From Desulfobacterales bacterium (GTDB taxonomy: Bacteria > Desulfobacterota > Desulfobacteria > Desulfobacterales > Desulfosalsimonadaceae), in the NCBI GenBank assembly GCA_025453995.1, contig JALOPH010000005.1:1-35975 (forward strand): a stretch of DNA of 35,975 nucleotides, written 5' to 3'. Below, piece after piece: positions 7,006 to 14,574 of the stretch (its first letter is position 1; each line of letters starts with the position of its first letter). The notes beneath the pieces were generated by a model. That model saw nothing but the letters and a program-made list of their open reading frames with translations. It made no database searches and was not told where the DNA came from. The translations under genes and the position numbers were made by a program.

Positions 7006-8402
7006 CCTATTTTCCTTAAAATGTCCCAGTAGGCCCCCCTGGCTCCTTTCTTAATTTCATTCACCAGGAGGTCATTGGCATTGTAATTATAATTCTGATC
7101 CGGATTATCAGGGTTGAAAAATAAGAACCTTTTGTCGCCGGCGGTCAACCGGCTGATCAGATCGGTGATAAACGGTGCAACCTTTGGCTCAAGAAAAAAT
7201 AAAGGTTCCGATTGATTTGAGCCGCCGTATAATCCCTGGGACAACTTCCCGTTTTTAACCCAGGCATCCAGTTCGGTTCCAGGATAAATCCTGACGCCCA
7301 TGCTGACGCCCACCCGGTCAGGGCCGGCCCGTTTCATGACTTCGATGGTTGAATTGATGGATTGACGGGTTTCTCCCGGCGCGCCGAGCAGCAGGTCAAA
7401 CATCACAGCGATTCCGGATTCCCGGCAGAATCGAGCGGTATTTATGATGTCGTCCGGTGAAAAGTCCCGTTTAAGCAGTTTGAGCATACGGGTATCTCCG
7501 GAATCCGCGCCGAAGTTGATGCCCACGCACCCGGCCTTGCGCATGAGTGCGGCAAGGTCTCTGGTAAATCCAGCCGGCGTGCAGTATGCATACCATTTCA
7601 TTTTATCCCCGAGTTTTCGTTTGATCATATCCCGGCATACATCTTCAGCATGGGCGGTTGGCATATTGAATTCCGAGTCACAGGTGTGGAGATGGTCAAT
7701 CCCCTGTTCCAGTAAAGTCTCAATTTCAACGGCTACGTGACTTGGCGGCCGCAGCCGGACCTGGCGCCCCTTGGCAATTGGATCGGCACAGTAGATGCAC
7801 TTTCCCGAGCATCCGCGTTTGGTTTCAAATCCGGCCTGGCCGCCTTCGGCAAAATAGCGTGGGTTGTCGATCAGGGTACGCTGCATGATGGGCAGATGCT
7901 CCAGGGGATAAGTCTTTGCTTCGGTCCGGACCCATCTGCTGCCATCAAAAAATATCAGGTTGGGCAGGTCGCGCCAGTCTTGCTGGGATTCAATCCTGCG
8001 GACAAGTTCTAACAAAGTGAATTCGCCGTCCCCCCGGATTCCGGCGTCAGCCCTGCACGCGGATAGAATCGCTTCCGGTTGGGTTGAAAACCCGACTCCG
8101 CCGATCAGAATTTTCGCATTTGTGACGTTTTTAATCTTACGGACAATGTCTTTGAAATCAGCGACAAATGACTGCCGCGTGGTGAAAGCGCAATCATCTG
8201 TGTTGCGAAGTGTCAGGCCGACCAGATTAAAATGCTTATCGGAAAAAAAGTTTTCAATGTCGGCATCCATGTCATCTTTCCAGCAGAGATCCAGGATCTC
8301 GACTGATTTCCCTGCGGCCTGAAGGGTCTCGGCCACATATTCCAGGCCGATGGGCGAAATGGGCGGCCGGATGCGGTTGGTGTTGACAAGGGCGATTTTC
8401 AT
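7002..8402 (-). CDS. B12-binding-type radical SAM enzyme
   Basis: This is a 466-residue protein and the first gene of the operon. The N-terminal 150 residues have the cobalamin-binding-domain pattern of the class B radical SAM group: MKIALVNTNRIRPPISPIGL, VGLTLRNT, ILIGGVGFSTQPE, GDGEFTLLELVRRI. The radical SAM core follows, with the cluster motif CSGKCIYC (Cys198, Cys202, Cys205) that holds the 4Fe-4S cluster. Later segments (GINFGADSGDTRMLKLLKRD, MFDLLLGAPGET, VRIYPGTELD) are typical of this group. Such enzymes methylate or rearrange unactivated carbons on lipids, peptides or antibiotics. The C-terminal region, about 380-466, is Asn/Asp rich and unassigned. A cobalamin-contacting His motif is not evident, as is usual for this class. 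The substrate is unknown. Confidence 0.88.
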   Translation of the reverse strand: MKIALVNTNRIRPPISPIGLEYVAETLQAAGKSVEILDLCWKDDMDADIENFFSDKHFNLVGLTLRNTDDCAFTTRQSFVADFKDIVRKIKNVTNAKILIGGVGFSTQPEAILSACRADAGIRGDGEFTLLELVRRIESQQDWRDLPNLIFFDGSRWVRTEAKTYPLEHLPIMQRTLIDNPRYFAEGGQAGFETKRGCSGKCIYCADPIAKGRQVRLRPPSHVAVEIETLLEQGIDHLHTCDSEFNMPTAHAEDVCRDMIKRKLGDKMKWYAYCTPAGFTRDLAALMRKAGCVGINFGADSGDTRMLKLLKRDFSPDDIINTARFCRESGIAVMFDLLLGAPGETRQSINSTIEVMKRAGPDRVGVSMGVRIYPGTELDAWVKNGKLSQGLYGGSNQSEPLFFLEPKVAPFITDLISRLTAGDKRFLFFNPDNPDQNYNYNANDLLVNEIKKGARGAYWDILRKIG

Positions 8403-8429
8403 GGGAATGGTTTAGTCCTGATTTCCCCG

Positions 8430-8506
8430 ACTCGTACTCGTAATCGAGTTTCAATTTGAATTTCCGAAAACGAGTACGAGCAGCGTTTCACTGAGTACGA
8501 GTACGA
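8430..8506. repeat. CGAGTACGAG-type intergenic repeat, copy 2
   Basis: ACTCGTACTCGTAATCGAGT (8430-8449) faces CGAGTACGAG (8471-8480) and GAGTACGAGTACGA (8493-8506). Two blocks, CGTACTCGTAATCG and CGAGTACGAGCA, are identical to those in the copy at 4198-4265 and occur in the same order. It lies in the gap just before the radical SAM operon. There is no protein-coding potential; a folded RNA or a dispersed repeat are both possible. Confidence 0.75.
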
Positions 8507-8516
8507 TTCATACCTA

Positions 8517-9443
8517 TTATGTGCCTGTCAGTTGCACAGCCAGAGCCACCCATTCCTCCTGGGTGATCATGTCAATTGTTTCAAATCCCTGGCGGGTGAT
8601 CTCCGCGCTGACCAGATCCATTTTCTTTTCAATGATTCCGGAACAGATCAGAACAGCGTTGTCCGCCAGCACCGGACGGACGCATCCGAGAAGCTTGACG
8701 ATGACTTCTGCGATGATATTGGCGGCGACCAGCTGAAACTTTCCAGACACGCCATCCACTAAAGAGCCGGTGATGAGCTGAATTTTTTTTGCCGGAACCT
8801 GGTTTTTGATCAGATTTTCCGAGGCAACGGCCACGGCAATGTCGTCTGAGTCAATCCCCGCCAGACGGGAAGCGCCGAGTTTCTCTGCCGCCAGCAGAAG
8901 GATTCCCGACCCCGTGCCGATATCCAGAAACGCGGCGTCCTTTTGAATGTATTTTTCAATCAGCCGGATGCACATGGCGGTGGTGGGGTGAGTGCCTGTG
9001 CCGAATGCCATGCCAGGGTCAATATCGATGATGATTTCACCGGGTTGGGCAATATGCTCCCGCCACGTGGGTTTAATGACGATTTTTTCGCTGACCTTTA
9101 TGGGATAGAAAAAAGCTTTCCAGGATTCGGCCCAGTCCTGTTCGTCTAAATCCCTGTATGTCGCGCGGCAATTGATATGAAGTTTATGATTTATGTTGAC
9201 AAGTTTTCCTTCGAGAAGCCGGCACCGCTCGGCAAGATCAGCATTTGCCGGCATATAGCCGATTACCGCGTAATGCTCAGTCAGGGGCGCCGCGCCATCA
9301 GCCCAGTCAAGGCCGGGATCAAACTCCGGGGTTTCGGTGCAGACACCCTGCTGGCCGATGTCTATAAAAAAGTCCGAAATAAGGGATATGGCCGTTTCAG
9401 GCTCAAGGGAGTCAAAGGTGATTTTGGCCTCCATCCATTTCAT
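8517..9443 (-). CDS. prmA: ribosomal protein L11 methyltransferase
   Basis: This is a 308-residue protein of the usual PrmA length. The N-terminal part (about 1-110) is the L11-recognition domain. Segments diagnostic of PrmA follow: EQDWAESWKAFFYPIKV near 105, then IDIDPGMAFGTGTHPTTAMCI near 138-158, the SAM-binding glycine motif FLDIGTGSGILLLAAEKLGA, the acidic strand end AGIDSDDIAVAVASEN, and NIIAEVI in the motif IV position where most members have NILA. It trimethylates ribosomal protein L11 in the cytoplasm. Its ATG overlaps the stop of the K+ channel gene by 4 bp, so the two are coupled, although no functional link is evident. Confidence 0.93.
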   Translation of the reverse strand: MKWMEAKITFDSLEPETAISLISDFFIDIGQQGVCTETPEFDPGLDWADGAAPLTEHYAVIGYMPANADLAERCRLLEGKLVNINHKLHINCRATYRDLDEQDWAESWKAFFYPIKVSEKIVIKPTWREHIAQPGEIIIDIDPGMAFGTGTHPTTAMCIRLIEKYIQKDAAFLDIGTGSGILLLAAEKLGASRLAGIDSDDIAVAVASENLIKNQVPAKKIQLITGSLVDGVSGKFQLVAANIIAEVIVKLLGCVRPVLADNAVLICSGIIEKKMDLVSAEITRQGFETIDMITQEEWVALAVQLTGT

Positions 9444-10465
9444 TGGTCGGTCTGTTCCCCACCGCCGGGTTTTAGTATTTTTTCCAGATCCAGGAGATTT
9501 TCAGTTTTTCCCATGGCAATCAGAGTGTCCCCGACGTTCATAACGGTTTCAAATGACGGGTTAAAGATCATGTTGCCGTCAGGCCGCTTGATGGCAACAA
9601 TGATGAGATTAAATTTTTGGCGGAGCCCTGAGTCCTTTAGCATGACATTGGCAAAAGGAGAGCCGGGAATCACCGGAAATTCTTCCATTTGAATATCTTT
9701 GAGATTGTAATCAAATACAAGGTCTAAAAATGACGATACCGACGGCCGCAGAATCCTCTGGGCCATGCTGACGGCGCCGGTGTCGTAAGGGGATTCCACG
9801 TGATTGGCGCCGGCGGCTTTAAGTTTTGATTTGGCCCGCTGGCTGCCGGCCCGGGCCATGATGTGGATATTCGGGTTGAGCTGACGCGCCGTCAATACCA
9901 GAAACACATTGTCAATGTCTGTGGCCAGGACGGCAATCAATATTTTAGCCTTTTTGATGCCGGCTTTGAGCAGCGTGTCTTCATCAGAGGCGTCGCCGGA
10001 TATATACAGAATATTGTCTGATTCCAGACGCGAGATAAGTTCCGGATTTTTTTCAATTACCACGGCCTTGATCTGTTGATTCGCCTGAATGTGTTTGTAC
10101 AGTACCTGGCCGATGCGGCCGTAACCACATATAATGTAATGGTTTTTTATGCTTTCGATTTTTTTGTTCAATGTCCGCCTCCCCAAAATATCCCGGATCC
10201 TTCCCTCAACCATGAACTGGACCAAGGAGCCGGCTATATACAAAAAGAAAGATGCGCCGATGACCACCAGCAGGATCGTAAAAATATGACCCGTCCTGCT
10301 GAGCGGATGAACTTCCCCGAACCCGACCGTGGTGAGGGTGATGACCGTCATATAGATGGATTCTATAAGGCTCCACCCTTCAATGATCATGTAACCGACG
10401 GTTCCCCCTGCTAAAAACAAGAGCGCTAACGACAATGATATGAGCAGATTTTTTATGCTTGTCAT
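9440..10465 (-). CDS. potassium channel with RCK/TrkA-N regulatory domains
   Basis: This is a 341-residue inner-membrane protein. It has two transmembrane helices (about residues 8-28 and 63-88) around a pore loop with the selectivity filter TVGFGE. The cytoplasmic part starts near residue 108 with the RCK N-domain: HYIICGYGRIGQVLYKHI, a Rossmann nucleotide site, followed by the acidic AVVIEKNPELI. From about 250 a C-terminal TrkA-C-like domain follows (PGSPFANVMLKDSGLRQKFNLIIVAIKR). This order matches MthK-type ligand-gated K+ channels. It is transcribed first, with prmA overlapping by 4 bp. Confidence 0.9.
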   Translation of the reverse strand: MTSIKNLLISLSLALLFLAGGTVGYMIIEGWSLIESIYMTVITLTTVGFGEVHPLSRTGHIFTILLVVIGASFFLYIAGSLVQFMVEGRIRDILGRRTLNKKIESIKNHYIICGYGRIGQVLYKHIQANQQIKAVVIEKNPELISRLESDNILYISGDASDEDTLLKAGIKKAKILIAVLATDIDNVFLVLTARQLNPNIHIMARAGSQRAKSKLKAAGANHVESPYDTGAVSMAQRILRPSVSSFLDLVFDYNLKDIQMEEFPVIPGSPFANVMLKDSGLRQKFNLIIVAIKRPDGNMIFNPSFETVMNVGDTLIAMGKTENLLDLEKILKPGGGEQTDQ

Positions 10466-10638
10466 GTGTTGGAAATTAGCATTATCATAGTGACAAATCC
10501 AGATTTTTCTATCAATTTCAGGAGATTCGACGTATAAATTTTATGGATCCGTAAAAAATGGATTCATCATGCTTTGCGGCGTTTTTTTAAACCAAATGAA
10601 ACTTGCAGTTGCCCGTAAACGTAACCCGAGGATTGATC

Positions 10639-10708
10639 TCGCGGGCATGGTCCGCTCCTACGTCATGTATAGTGTCCCCCCTGTAGAAGGAGCGGGCCAT
10701 GTCCGCGA
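10639..10708. repeat. REPIN-like inverted repeat pair
   Basis: Two 21-bp arms (10639-10659 and 10688-10708) are complementary at 19 of 21 positions and enclose 28 bp. Each arm has the form AGGAGCGGGCCATGTCCGCGA, like REP sequences described from several proteobacteria. A run of seven T (10713-10719) follows, so a terminator effect on the plus strand is possible, but no plus-strand gene ends nearby. The element sits in the 349-bp gap between the K+ channel gene and pcm; I see nothing else there. Confidence 0.75.
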
Positions 10709-10814
10709 TAACTTTTTTTGTTTTGATTTTTTTTAAAAACGATATTGAATTTTCCGGCAAATTTGTTACTTCGAACTATCCGGAATATTCAGAAGGAACT
10801 GCTAATCGGAAAAA

Positions 10815-11477
10815 ATGATGCTACAGGATGAACATAAGTATAAGCGTTTGCGGGAATCAATGGTGAAAACCCAGATCGAAGCTCGTGGGGTGACGGACCA
10901 GCGGGTGCTGGCCGCCATGAGAAAAGTGCCGCGCCATCTTTTTGTCAGCGAGGCCCTGATGGACCAGGCGTACACGGACACCCCGCTTCCCATCGGAGAG
11001 CAGCAGACGATTTCCCAACCGTATATTGTCGCTCTGATGACTCAGGCCCTTGCATTGGATAAAAATGACCGGGTGCTGGAGATCGGCACCGGATCGGGTT
11101 ATCAGGCGGCGGTTCTGGCTGAAATCGTCTATCGGGTCTACACCATTGAAAAAATCCGGTCCCTTCATATGGCCACCCGAAAACTTTTTGATGAATTGAA
11201 TTATACCAACATCGTTACCCGGTATTCCGACGGCACCAAGGGGTGGAAGGAAGAAAGCCCGTTTAACGCCATCATCGTTACGGCAGGCGCTCCGGAAGTC
11301 CCCAAACCCCTGGTGGATCAACTGGATATGGGCGGCCGCATGATTCTCCCGGTGGGGAATCAGTTTGCCCAGACCCTTGTCAAAATCTACAGGGACGAAA
11401 AAGGGATTCACCAGACCAGCCTGGGCGGATGCCGGTTTGTGAAGCTCAAGGGAGAATATGGCTGGCAGGAGGAATAA
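10815..11477 (+). CDS. pcm: protein-L-isoaspartate O-methyltransferase
   Basis: This is a 220-residue protein, the usual length. Signature segments are all present: VPRHLFV near residue 35, YTDTPLPIGEQQTISQPYIVA (about 53-73), which is the isoaspartyl substrate region, the SAM-binding motif VLEIGTGSGYQAAVLAEI (about 93-110), and IIVTAGAPEVPKPLVDQL with GGRMILPVG near 155-180. The enzyme methylates isoaspartyl residues in aged proteins to start their repair. Of the close ATG codons, the one at 10815 keeps a GAAGGAA element upstream, although the spacing is long. It ends one base before the convergent TerC gene, with no visible terminator between them. Confidence 0.93.
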   Translation: MMLQDEHKYKRLRESMVKTQIEARGVTDQRVLAAMRKVPRHLFVSEALMDQAYTDTPLPIGEQQTISQPYIVALMTQALALDKNDRVLEIGTGSGYQAAVLAEIVYRVYTIEKIRSLHMATRKLFDELNYTNIVTRYSDGTKGWKEESPFNAIIVTAGAPEVPKPLVDQLDMGGRMILPVGNQFAQTLVKIYRDEKGIHQTSLGGCRFVKLKGEYGWQEE

Positions 11478-11478
11478 T

Positions 11479-12423
11479 TTATTTCCCGCAATTGTTTTTC
11501 GATTTCCTGCCCGCCCGGAATGTCGCGATGATTTCAATTATTGTGAACATGACAATGGCCAGGATGAAATAAAGCGCCGGCGGATGATGCAGCATGAAGT
11601 TTTTGACTTTGTCGCCAAAAAAACACAAAGAGAGCAGCAGTAGAACATTGGCGATGAAAATGCCCCGCCAGTTGGCGGCAAACCACGCTGCGATCTTTTC
11701 ATCTTCGGCCGGTTGGACATATTTGTAGTGAAGGAAATAACCTAGGGAGCCTAAAATAATGCTTGCTGCCGGCAGAATATTGACATGCAGCAGCCGTTCG
11801 TCAAGCTCCTTGCCACCCGTCAGCAGCATCTCAATGGCCACAAACAGAATAATCAGCAGCCCTACCCATTGAATCAGGGGATATTTTTCCATTTTTCCGG
11901 CAATGAAATTTGATGCCAACGCCATGAGCGCGATGGAAAAAACAAGCCCGATTCCCAGAATCAAAAGGCTTTCTTTGGCAGCCCCGGCTACGGCCAGCAC
12001 ATTGTCCAGGCTCATGGAAAAATCCGCCACCATGATCAGCCAGATGGCGCCGGCCATGCTGGTCGCCTGTTTCATCTGATGGCCTTCGCATTCCTGCTCG
12101 TTTTGAGTGCGCAATTCCTTGTAGAATTTCCAGACAACATAGAGCAGCAGGAGCCCGCCGGCGAATTTTAAGCCGATGGTTTTGAGCAGCAGCACGGCGA
12201 TGGAGGCGAACATGATGCGCATGATCGTGGCCATCATGATGCCTAGCACAATAGTTTGCTTTCGTTTTTTACCTTTTAAATCCTTGACTGCCAGGCCGAT
12301 GACAATGGCATTATCCCCGCTCATGACGATGTCAATCAGGATCACGTTGACCAGCGCAAAGAATCCGGCCGGTGTGATCAAATGCGATATTTCAGAAATC
12401 ATTTGCTCCATCATATGGATCAT
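11479..12423 (-). CDS. TerC-family integral membrane protein
   Basis: This is a 314-residue polytopic inner-membrane protein with about seven to nine hydrophobic helices. The two acidic membrane motifs of the TerC family are visible: DIVMSGDNAIVIG near residue 30 and DFSMSLDNVLAVAGAAK near 137. A charged loop (RTQNEQECEGHQM, about 105-117) separates the halves. TerC-family proteins are linked to metal efflux, in some bacteria manganese export, and to tellurite resistance; no ter genes are nearby, so a metal transport role is more likely. The first methionines (1, 4, 5, 8) leave the exact start open. The C-terminus is Lys/Arg rich. Confidence 0.88.
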   Translation of the reverse strand: MIHMMEQMISEISHLITPAGFFALVNVILIDIVMSGDNAIVIGLAVKDLKGKKRKQTIVLGIMMATIMRIMFASIAVLLLKTIGLKFAGGLLLLYVVWKFYKELRTQNEQECEGHQMKQATSMAGAIWLIMVADFSMSLDNVLAVAGAAKESLLILGIGLVFSIALMALASNFIAGKMEKYPLIQWVGLLIILFVAIEMLLTGGKELDERLLHVNILPAASIILGSLGYFLHYKYVQPAEDEKIAAWFAANWRGIFIANVLLLLSLCFFGDKVKNFMLHHPPALYFILAIVMFTIIEIIATFRAGRKSKNNCGK

Positions 12424-12660
12424 ACTCCAAACAGAGAATTTTTTGCATACCCAAAATGCGAAGGGGAAACTACCATATTAGTTTTATAATTTAAATAAAA
12501 AAATACTCTCAAACGGAATAAAAGCCTTTATAGGTTCGACAAATTTTTATTTTTGACTTATTATTTGCATATTAAAGGCAAATCGGTGTATCAAATTATC
12601 CCTAAATCCAGCGCGAGGAAATTTATATTATAACTTTTCAAACTTATATGGGAGGAATCT

Positions 12661-13281
12661 ATGTCTTCTAACTCCTTATCAACAAGGATGATTTTGTGGG
12701 CGGCAATGGCCGCAGCCGTCCTGATTGCCGGATGCAGCGCATCCACCCGAGACATTTCGCCGGATGAAACCATTCATTATGATGAAAGCTATGATTTTAC
12801 CGATAAAAAAGCCATTGTTGAAGCCATGGTCGCTTCTCTGGTCACCAAATCTCCTCTGGCAGCCAGAAATGACCGGCCGGTAATGATTATTTACAACGTG
12901 GCCAACCGGACGTCCGAGCACATTGCAACGGACGGGATCACCGACGATATCCGCCAGAAGGTTATGGAATCCGGAAAAGCCCAGTTTGTCAACAAGGAGC
13001 AGCGAGACAATATTGAGCGGGAGCTGGCCTATCAATACGGCGGGAATGTCCTGGCTGAAACCCGGACCGCACGAGCCCGGCAAATCGGCGCGGAGTACAT
13101 GCTTTCCGGGACATTGCGCTCCATTGAAAAGGAGCAGCAAAAGCAGATCAGATGGTTTAAAAAAGAGATGAATTATTACAGCCTGGTACTGGAATTGACG
13201 AATCTGCAAACCGGACTGATTGAGTGGACCGACAACAAGGAAATCGTCCGGGAATCTTCGCGTCCGTTTATCGGGTGGTAA
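12661..13281 (+). CDS. lpoB: LpoB-like penicillin-binding-protein activator lipoprotein
   Basis: This is a 206-residue lipoprotein. The signal sequence ends in the lipobox LIAGC with Cys25, so the protein should be anchored in the outer membrane. The mature domain carries the LpoB pattern: PVMIIYNVANRTSEHIATDGITDDIRQKVMESGKAQFV (about 79-116), where DDIR and FVNKEQR are typical, and GAEYMLSGTLRSIEKEQQKQIRWFKKEMNYYSLVLELTNLQTGLIEWTDNKEI at the end. LpoB reaches through the peptidoglycan to stimulate PBP1B. A strong GGGAGGA site precedes the ATG. The next gene starts 15 bp downstream and encodes a COG3014-like lipoprotein, a pairing also known in other proteobacteria. Confidence 0.88.
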   Translation: MSSNSLSTRMILWAAMAAAVLIAGCSASTRDISPDETIHYDESYDFTDKKAIVEAMVASLVTKSPLAARNDRPVMIIYNVANRTSEHIATDGITDDIRQKVMESGKAQFVNKEQRDNIERELAYQYGGNVLAETRTARARQIGAEYMLSGTLRSIEKEQQKQIRWFKKEMNYYSLVLELTNLQTGLIEWTDNKEIVRESSRPFIGW

Positions 13282-13296
13282 TATTGTGTAAGAAGT

Positions 13297-14574
13297 ATGA
13301 ATATGATTGAGCGTCAAGCCGTCCATCCATTCTGGTGCCATGTCCCCTGGAAATGTGTGCTTTTCTGCTGTTTTTTTGTTTTCTTAGCCGGTTGTGTTTC
13401 AGGCAGTTTAACCAGGGCAAGAAGCGATTTTTTCAGCGGCCGAGCGGATGAGGCGGCGAAGGTATTGGCCGACCCCGATGAAGTTTCCGGTCGTGACCGC
13501 CTTTTGTATTTTATGGATAAGGGACTGATCCTGCATCATCTTGGAAGGTATGAGGAGAGCATCCAAACCCTCCTTGGCGCCACCTGGTTGATGGAGGAGC
13601 AGGATCGCATCAGCATGGGCGAACAGGCTGCATCCCTGGTTACCACGGAATGGGTCACCGAGTATAAAGGGGAATATGCCGAGCGCTTGATGGTGCATAC
13701 CTATCTGATGATGAATTACCTGATCACGGGCCACTATGAAGATGCGCTGGTAGAAGGGAAGCAGGCGCTCAAAGTCTTCGACCGGCACCCGGACGCCTGC
13801 AGGAATGATTATTTCACCCGCGCGCTCATTGCCCAGTGTTTTGAAATCGTCGGGGACATCAACGGCGCGTATATTGAATATAAAAAACTGGCCAATGCCA
13901 TGCCCGATCCTTCGCCAGTGGCGGCCAGGGTATACTCCCTTGGTATGCAGCTGGGATTTGACGATGAGGTGGAATCATACCGGCAATATGTGCCGGAAGC
14001 AGAACCCAATGGGGCAGGCGGCCAGAAAAGCGCTGAATTGGTTTTATTTGTCAGCCAGGGATTGTCCCCGGTAAAAATTCCCCAAAATATCGTGCTGCCG
14101 CCTTCCATCCGTTTTTCATTTTCAACATACCTGGACCGGAGCCATTATTATCATCCGCCGGAAATCATCATGGCGTCAGGCTCCGGTGAAGTCCGCATGG
14201 TTACCTCTGATGTGGGGCAGGTGCTGAAAGATTCCCTCCAGGACAGGCTGGCCCAGATTCTGATCAAGGAAACCGCACGGGCGGCTGCCAAGGAAGCCAT
14301 TGCCCAGAGCGTAAAGGATGATGACGCGGAATTGCTGGTGAGGATCGTTTTGTTCCTGCTGGAGCAGCCGGATACCCGGTGCTGGGAGACCCTGCCGGGA
14401 TATTTGACGCTGGTTCGCATTCCGGTCTCGCCCGGGCAGCATCAGTTAACCGTCAATACCTTTGACGGACCGGGCGGTTCTGTGACGATTCCGGATATCA
14501 ATATAAACTCAGGCCCCCAATTCTATTTTTATTCTGTTTTTTCGGGTTCAATCACCACCACCGCCGCCGATTGA
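13297..14574 (+). CDS. COG3014-like TPR lipoprotein
   Basis: This is a 425-residue lipoprotein. The signal peptide is Cys-rich and hydrophobic (VLFCCFFVFLAGC) with the lipobox Cys33. Residues about 45-210 form helical TPR-like repeats (LLYFMDKGLILHHLGRYEESIQTL, YLITGHYEDALVEGKQALKVF, QCFEIVGDINGAYIEYKKL). The C-terminal half is mixed, with TSDVGQVLKDSLQDRLAQILIKETARAAAKEAIAQ near 305-340 and a beta-rich end. The whole reads as COG3014, a family of unknown function often next to LpoB-like genes. ATG codons at 13297 and 13303 are both possible, and the ribosome binding site is weak. The last 46 bp overlap the end of the convergent M16 gene. Confidence 0.8.
   Translation: MNMIERQAVHPFWCHVPWKCVLFCCFFVFLAGCVSGSLTRARSDFFSGRADEAAKVLADPDEVSGRDRLLYFMDKGLILHHLGRYEESIQTLLGATWLMEEQDRISMGEQAASLVTTEWVTEYKGEYAERLMVHTYLMMNYLITGHYEDALVEGKQALKVFDRHPDACRNDYFTRALIAQCFEIVGDINGAYIEYKKLANAMPDPSPVAARVYSLGMQLGFDDEVESYRQYVPEAEPNGAGGQKSAELVLFVSQGLSPVKIPQNIVLPPSIRFSFSTYLDRSHYYHPPEIIMASGSGEVRMVTSDVGQVLKDSLQDRLAQILIKETARAAAKEAIAQSVKDDDAELLVRIVLFLLEQPDTRCWETLPGYLTLVRIPVSPGQHQLTVNTFDGPGGSVTIPDININSGPQFYFYSVFSGSITTTAAD

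Noticed and set aside
4198-8506. CGAGTACGAG repeats as a CRISPR array
   Set aside because: There are only two clusters 4 kb apart, with no regular spacers and no cas genes.
10857-11537. 226-residue minus-strand frame
   Set aside because: It is antisense to pcm, which has every family motif.
12679-13341. 220-residue minus-strand frame
   Set aside because: It is antisense to the LpoB-like gene, which has a lipobox and a strong ribosome binding site.
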